Positions 57,521-64,000 of a stretch of 64,000 nt of DNA are shown here, one piece after another; the stretch's first letter is position 1; the number at the start of each line of letters is the position of its first letter. Below the pieces are notes generated by a model. The model was not told where the DNA came from. It saw only the letters and a program-made list of their open reading frames with translations, and did not search any database. The translations under genes were made by a program, and so were the position numbers. The stretch comes from Cheiracanthium punctorium (taxonomy: Eukaryota; Arthropoda; Arachnida; Araneae; Cheiracanthiidae), in contig JAWZYV010002521.1 in NCBI GenBank assembly GCA_038373885.1, forward strand, positions 496,001-560,000, written 5' to 3'.

Positions 57521-58340
57521 CAGCATGATCCGAAAAGGTCGTAACGGGCTTTAATTCCTTATCTGTAGAGATAAGTGGTCAGTGTAAATTGAAAAAAAAT
57601 GTTCAAAATAAGGTCGGAAATAAGACTCCATTAAGAAAAAAATTCTCTCGGTTATTTTCAAAAAGTTGCACTTTTTTAATTTGTATACGACCCCCTGTAC
57701 AAAACAATTCCCACTTAGTAAAATGTGTCCCATACACTAATGAGGTTTAATACAAAATTTGAGAATTATACCTTTAAAAATAATTATACCTTTTTTTTGA
57801 GAATTATACCTTTAAATACCTTTAAATACCTTTAAATATATACCTTTAATGTCAGAGATATGAAGATAAATTTGACATTGACTTAAACCACTTTTCAATA
57901 GCTTTCTAAGGGAAATAATCACGTCGAATGATGGTATTTCAGGGGTCGTACAGAAATTAAGAAAGAAAATCTTTTCTTCCACTCTATCTGCAAATATGTC
58001 AGATATTCAAAATTATGTATAGTCCCGATCTTCTTTCTTTAAAGATATCTCTGTGACATTGTATGATGAAAGGCTCAGATTTAGTACATCACCTCAATAG
58101 TGTACGGGGCACATTTTACTAATTGGAAATGTTTTTGTACGGGGGTCGTATACAAATTAAAAAGGTGTAACTTCTTGAAAATTAACGAGAGGAATGATAT
58201 CAAAATGAATTCTTATTGGAATCTCTTAATGGAGTCTTATTTCGAACCTTATTTTGAACATTTTTATTTTACTTACACTGTCCACTTATCTTTAGTAGAT
58301 GAAGAATTAAAGCCAGTTACCACATTTTTGGGACACCCGA
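57521..58340. mobile_element. long-inverted-repeat Tc1/mariner-type MITE, copy 2 (820 bp)
   Basis: The ends CAGCATGATCCGAAAAGG and CATTTTTGGGACACCCGA are decayed versions of the copy at 51021, with TA on both sides (57519-57520 and 58341-58342). The arms (57521-57770 and 58090-58340) are inverted repeats with long identical stretches such as GGAAATAAGACTCCATTAAG. A small internal tandem array of ATACCTTTAA units lies at about 57765-57850. The open frames 57551-57733 and 58100-58564 fall in or run out of the arms and are not genes. Confidence 0.8.
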
Positions 58341-58342
58341 TA

Positions 58343-59204
58343 TATGGGACGTCTATAGCAATTGTTTCATGGCGAGTGATTATTTCGATTCTCGCCCTGT
58401 TTGTCCTGTTTTCTCCTTTAAGTTTGCGTGAAAAAAAGCCGTCTGAAGAACTTATGAAATCGAGACAGGGAGTTAACAAAAGCCTTGTTCAAAGGGTAAA
58501 ATTAATATTCGAGTGTGTTATTAACTTTAACTTATTTACACTCTTTGTTGCAAAAATTCCGTAGAAGTGATTGGTAAGAGCTCCAGCACGGCAAACTGTA
58601 CTACAGTGAAACTATTCAAAGTTTCAGGCCAAGAAGCAAATATGAGCACAGGAAGGGGAATTGCTGACGTTGTGTCCAGCTACTAATTACGTTAAGCGAT
58701 AGTATAAGCTCAAATAAGACTGCTTTCAAAGTAAATGCATTTTGAGTGATTTATATTTTATTCGTTATTTTACGTGTTAATTTTGTTGGAACCCTTAACT
58801 GAATCTTTAAAAGATTAAAATAATCCAGTAGCTAGTATTTTTAATGTTTTTTATTACAGTTATTACTATTTAATGCAAAGCGTTCCATAGTATTGCTTAA
58901 AAATTATGACAACCTTATATATACTGTACATAATTTCCCCTAACAATTCTTTGAAATTTTTAGACCTAAAAATAATCTCTAATATTGATCTATTGAGAAT
59001 TCGCCGTTATCAATCACTTTGCCACACACACACACAAGATTCACGCAAATTCAAAGCAATCTTCCAGATACCCACCAGTAGCCACTTTCACTTACCCAGT
59101 GGGTTTCCTTCTCAGCTTCTACCCACATTCCATCACACCTCAACTCTCCTCAATTCCAATGCCCTTTTCCCTAAAAAGCTTCAGTGATTTTTTTTATTTT
59201 TTCC
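58343..59204. other. dac: presumed dac intron, no gene seen
   Basis: 58560-58700 is mildly complex; the rest is AT-rich with a short (CA)n at 59022-59035. The ORF 58906-59187 has no protein-like character. Confidence 0.5.
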
Positions 59205-59330
59205 TTCTTTCAATCGCCGACTGACTATCGGCCCCGCAAAGCATCAATCATCACGATTTTTCTTGACCATTCCTCTCTTCAGTTCGATAAATGGCGATCA
59301 TTTAAAAGTTCATCAGTCTTCTGCAGCAGT
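59205..59330 (+). repeat. diverged repeat block, member 1
   Basis: The order ACTGACTATC..., CATCAATCATC, CTCTTCA, GGCGATCATTTAAAAGTTCATC and GTCTTCTG is shared, in the same orientation, with 62955-63070. It may be an ancient duplication or a duplicated regulatory element. Confidence 0.4.
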
Positions 59331-59991
59331 TTAACCCTTTACCGTGCTGTGTCCTCGCCCTGAGGACACAATTCTGATTTTTTTTTGGCTGTTTTGATTC
59401 ACGAAGAATAAATTTTATTCCAATTAAATACTTAAGGAGGACATCTAAACAGGCTGTTCAGTGTCGAAAAAGTGCAGACGTTGCCATCACACGATTTAAC
59501 TACCAGCAAGGTGGCAGTGGCGCTGACTGCGTGCCACAGAGCTAAAGAACATTTCTGTCACAGCCGGCTGTGTCAGAAATCTTAATATAGTATAGCACAC
59601 TTGTCAGTTCAATTTTTTTTTTGAGTGGAGCTAATTTGTAAGGAAAAGCCTGTTTGACCTAGGCAGTGTATAATAAAGCAAAAAGTCACCTTAAAACTTA
59701 TTTTTTTAGAATTTTTTTGGCAGGGGCTCGTAAAAAAAGACCTTTTTTTTGGGGGGGGGGTGAATTATCCTGGACGCTCTTCTAGATCCGCTATTGGTAG
59801 AGCCCACAAGTATTGTCTTAATTTTGGACCTTCAGTATTCCTAAGTATGCTATAAATTTCTAACACGATCATGAAATTGTTATGGAAATACTGATGAATG
59901 TTGTTCATTGTCTTATTTTTAGGAAGCTGTTTTACCTTGTAAAATTTACTAAAATATATTCGGCCATATAGAAAATAAGAATTTACCTTAA

Positions 59992-60514
59992 CCTCTTCGG
60001 CCCTGACGTCCTAATATTAGAACACATCTTTGCATTACTCAATATTGTTCGTTTTCAAGAATTTTAACACCAAAACCTTGTGTCCTACTAATAATACATG
60101 CAAGAATAGCAGAACGTTAACATTTTTGCTCTGTAGATGGCAGAAAATCTCCAGTAGAAGAGGTAATGGACGTGTCAAGCCAGATGAAGCCACTGCATGA
60201 ATGAATGCATGCATGCAATCAAAATGCATGAGAAGTGTGAAGTATTTTCATGTTTTCACGCAGAAAGAAATTGTTTCGAAAGGTTTTATAAAAAATAACT
60301 TTTTTTTTCTCATTTTGCTCAATTATAGCCTCGTGTCGTATTATTATAACATTTTTTAATTAGTTTGGTAATTGGCTGGATGTTATAATATTTCATATTT
60401 AATATTATAACATTTTTACATACAGCACACTTATACATATACTTACATTTATTGCAGACATCTAACCCCTAAACGATCTTTAAGCTCCTCTATTCAAAAT
60501 TCAGGGCCGAAGGG
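59992..60514. mobile_element. piggyBac-like MITE, 523 bp
   Basis: The left end CCTCTTCGGCCCTGA follows TTAA (59988-59991). The right end TTCAGGGCCGAAGGG precedes TTTA (60515-60518), a one-base-off copy of TTAA. The ends are inverted over about 15 bases with one mismatch. No coding capacity. A different family from the pair at 24563 and 27885. Confidence 0.7.
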
Positions 60515-60519
60515 TTTAT

Positions 60520-63500
60520 GAAATCCATATTCTGTATTATTCATATAAATATGCATTCTGTCAACTCACTCTTTAAAATTCATTTTCTTTTAATACTTCT
60601 TGGAAATGGAATACACATTTTTGGTTGCCCAAGGTTTGCTCTCTGAATTTAATTTTGTAAAGCTGAAAATTGCACTAAAACCCGATAAACTGGATTTTCA
60701 TTTTACACAGTGGATACGTTTCGAACTACGCCGTGTAGAAAAAAAAATGTGGTTAAATAAAAAATAATAGTGAATAGATTAAGTGGTGTAAATACTCCCA
60801 TATTCCACTTAGTGAATGATGAATAGTAAATATAAATGAGTAGTTAACATATAATTGATAAGCAAAACACGAGGAAAACTCTGAAAAATTGAGATGACCC
60901 TACAGGAAAACGGAATTACAAAACAGACCATAATAGCATATACTATACACAGAGGGCCAAGCAGGTGCAAAATGGAAATACCAGGAGCCTTGATTAAAAC
61001 GGAATTGAATGGAATCGCTGGGATACGCGTCAAGGCCTCGCCCAGAAGATCATAATTAATATCAACAAAAATAGCAGATTTCAGTTATGTTGCATATCAA
61101 AAGAGATATTCTCTCCACAAATAGGGCCCTATACTATAGTACTATAGAAAAACGTGGGGATGAAAAGCACCAGGTAGCAAGAATAGATGCACGAATGTTG
61201 CCAAAATCTGGAAATGAAATACCAGTGTTGCCAGATTATGAGAGAGTAATAGTAAAATTAACATTATAAAGTGATGCCAGATTCGAAAACGGAATGTTAT
61301 TTGATGTACTTAACAAACAGAAATATTACTAAAATGAATATTAGTAGTAAAATGAATATTAATATGTAGTGGGTAAAGATAATTAAAGTTATATAAAATT
61401 ATAATTGAGAGAGGTTATATATCTGAAATTATATAATTAAAATAATATGTATTAGCTAAATATATACAAATAATGCACATTTCTTTGAAAATTAAAACCA
61501 ATAATGAAATAGAATACTTAAAAATTAAAAATAAATGTTGTCTATGCAATTATCACTGAATAGAAGCCTATTGTTTCCCAAATACACTCACACACACATA
61601 TATGTATACATATCCATATTTTTACTCTTTTTTTTTTAATATTTCCCTAAATATATTTGCAGATGCATATGTATCCAGAAATGTATGTAAAACAGGTTTA
61701 CAATTTCTCAGAAAGAACTTTTACTATTATGCGTTGGTAAAATATAGATCGAAGAAAGTTTTTTTCGTAATTATTTGTACACCGTGTTATTTTGAAACCA
61801 TGCAAAAAATAGTGTAAAAAGAGAATTCCGGAAATTAAAAATATTTAAGTTATGGATGCTTAATTTATAAAAATTCGATTTGTATTGGTTTTTTAGTTTC
61901 CTTTTTTTGTGGAATGCTTTTTGTTTTTAATATAATCCAAAATATTCGAGATATATTGAATTACATAAAGTTATTTTTGCTTTAAAGAATAGTACCCAAA
62001 GTATGATTTTTTCTCTCTTTGAAAAAAAAAGATAAATAAAATATGTTGAGTTGGCCAAAAAATCGTCCTCTTTTTTTTTGTGCAAATGATTTTGATATAT
62101 TGAGCGCCATGGGTATATCATGCATAATGTGCTATTTTCAATTATTCTTTCGATTCGCCCCTTTTAGATTTAATTGGTCTAACAAAGGAATGCATTTTTC
62201 AATGAGAAATCTCCTTTACGAAACTTCTCAAATCCCCTTTGGCAAGTTCTCGCTGCCACAACGCCCAATAAAACCGGACATATTTACTCTTATTTTAATT
62301 GAATATTCTTATTTTTAAATCAAAAACCACGATATGCGGAAATTTTGGTTTGCTGTTGTCCAGCTTTAACAAATAAAACAGAGATTTAAATATCAAAGGA
62401 TTTTGTTAAAATTCACTTAGAAAAAAAATACTAGTTGCCTTTTGTTAATATATTTTTAAATTCCAAAATCGTCTGCTTCTTTTGTTTCTGTCTAAAAATA
62501 TACAGAAAAAAAGAACTTCTTATCAATCCATTAAATAGCACAAAGCGATTGAAGAAGACTACGAGAGTATGTCGGACTATTTATTTAGATGCATGGTAAT
62601 TATACCCAATGATTTTCCCCTTCTTTTTATTTAAAAACGAAATTAGCTTCTATATTTAAACTTTTATAAAGCTATATTCACTGACTAACATTCTTAACGA
62701 GTATTTTTCAAAGATTAAAAACTAAAGCAAACTTTAGATTATATTTAGATTACTTTCAATTTTTCTGCTCTTGTTTTTAAAAGTTTTTGATTGTCAGTAG
62801 CTTAATTTTACTCTTCCTTATCTGAATATTTTTACAGTTGAAAATATAGTGCATCCTGCTAACATTTTGTGAACCTCACATCGCATTTACTTCTTCAGTA
62901 TTTCAATAATATAGAGTAGTAATTTGCTTCTTTCTAATCTCTCTCGTTTTTATCTATCTCAACTGACTGTCAATTTCTTCTACAACATCAATCATCTTTG
63001 CTACTTAGTCCCTCTTTTCCCTATTCCATCAAATAGTTGGTGATTGTTTAAAAGTCCATCTGTCTTCTGAGGGAACTGAACAAAGCTCGGGGCGTGACAA
63101 TGATTATTTGTTATTTATTTTATAAAGTAAAAATGTGCGAATAGAAATCCCCACCCGATAGTTATTTTTTTATGTTTGTAGTTCTTTTTACTTCTGCCAT
63201 AATTCATATGAAATACGTTTATCAGAAATTTTAACACTTAACACATGGTTCACAAAGTAATTAGTTGCATTCACTGTTTTCTTTTATTAAATGTTTAATG
63301 TTAAATTAAAATTTTTATTTTTCCCAAGTAAATTTTTCACCTTTTATTCTGAAATTTATTTATTTCTTACTTTTCCCTCCTTAAGTTTACATCCTGACAT
63401 TTATAGTATTATTCAAAACATTACATGACTCAATTTTAGTACAACTGAATATATCTTTTACAAATCGGTAAATATAAGACACAATGACATCCTGATCTTT

Positions 63501-64000
63501 TCTTTTACAAGAAATACTTTGATAACATTTTCAATTTAGCATTTTCATATGAAATATATTTCTTACCGATGTGCGGCTAAAACTTTTAGAATACAAATCA
63601 TTCATTATGCCCTCAATGATTTTATTCCATATGTATGCTTCGAAAATAACTAGCTCAAGACAGCTAATTCAGCGTGTTATAAAGCTCTCTCAGCATTCTA
63701 TACAACTAAAAAATAAGTTCCTAAGAATAATTGTTTGCTTGCTTGCAAATAGAGAACAGCTCACGTCACCAAATATTTCGTTTAGAGCTGCATGTGCCCT
63801 TCTTGGAGTTTCTCACCACAATTTGGATCAGCAACAAAAGGGAGGACTTCCATTGGCACCGCGTGTGTACGGTAATCTTCAGTGGTAGCTAAAAGTGTCG
63901 AGATCTAATAGACTGCTATAGGCGCGAGTAGCAAAGAATTACTTGTTTGTCCGCTTATAAAAATTTTGACCTCACGAAAATTTTAGACTTATATTATGAA
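60520..64000. other. dac: presumed dac intron, no gene identified to the end of the window
   Basis: AT-rich. An open frame at 63607-63888 (first ATG 63607) ends in a slightly protein-like tail (FRAACALLGVSHHNLD...), but I do not recognise it and the upstream half is AT-driven. No Dachbox-C continuation was seen, so the remaining dac exons presumably lie beyond 64000. Confidence 0.5.
62955..63070 (+). repeat. diverged repeat block, member 2
   Basis: It contains AACTGACTGTC, ACATCAATCATC, GGTGATTGTTTAAAAGTCC and ATCTGTCTTCTG in the same order and strand as 59205-59330, with differing spacers. Confidence 0.4.

Noticed and set aside
58100..58564. 154-aa ORF as a gene
   Set aside because: Its first half is the right arm of a long-inverted-repeat MITE, and the rest runs into AT-rich sequence without protein features.
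59700..59800. hAT MITE end similar to 19390-19638 (AGATCCGCTATTG)
   Set aside because: The right end looks related, but a left end and target duplication are missing; it may be a truncated copy.
63607..63888. ORF near the end of the window as a gene
   Set aside because: The last 35 residues look somewhat protein-like, but there is no recognisable family, and the N-terminal half is AT-driven.
1..64000. CRISPR arrays, rRNA genes or bacterial operons
   Set aside because: No regularly spaced short repeats with unique spacers, no rRNA-like sequence, and gene structure is spliced and eukaryotic.

Overview
This is an AT-rich arthropod nuclear window, most probably from a spider or other arachnid. 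That call is an inference from its long introns, its load of Tc1/mariner, hAT, piggyBac-like and hammerhead-ribozyme repeats, and its host gene. It carries part of one recognisable host gene, a homologue of dachshund (dac/DACH), on the + strand. Four internal exons have GT/AG boundaries and matching phases: 16493-16578, 18919-19113, 20696-20911 and 50854-50937. Together they encode a variable, acidic, glycine-rich linker and then the start of the conserved coiled-coil Dachbox-C. The upstream exons (Dachbox-N) and the last exons (the rest of Dachbox-C and the C-terminus) were not found and presumably lie outside the window. Most of the 64 kb is therefore dac intron, including one intron of about 29.9 kb (20912-50853).

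Region by region: 1-16492 is presumed upstream intron. It holds a hammerhead-type repeat in a near-palindrome (1617-1796), an inverted-repeat-bounded element with a decayed arthropod repeat ORF on the - strand (about 4400-6385), a tRNA-derived SINE with a 12-bp target duplication (9512-9775) and a degenerate minisatellite (10260-11030). 16493-20911 carries three dac exons, two more hammerhead-type copies and two hAT MITEs, one of them nested in a hammerhead repeat. 20912-50853 is the giant intron. It contains non-repetitive, GC-richer islands that may be regulatory (one has five TTTACGA sites), two piggyBac-like MITEs, a Harbinger-like element, hAT MITEs, Tc1/mariner-type MITEs, a foldback element, a SINE, two intact Tc1-like DD34E transposase genes (39062-40075 and 42776-43816) and a 1.86-kb element built from 173-bp tandem repeats. 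50854-50937 is the fourth dac exon. 50938-64000 is further presumed intron with two related long-inverted-repeat elements, a 1.17-kb TA-flanked element and another piggyBac-like MITE.

Dac is a nuclear transcriptional cofactor of the eye/limb determination network. The two transposases are selfish genes unrelated to it. No rRNA, genuine tRNA gene, CRISPR array or bacterial-type operon is present. The most interesting signals are the hammerhead ribozyme cores in dispersed repeats, the intact Tc1 element with perfect 27-bp termini, the palindrome-rich tandem-repeat element and the posterior-Hox/Cdx-like site cluster in the large dac intron.
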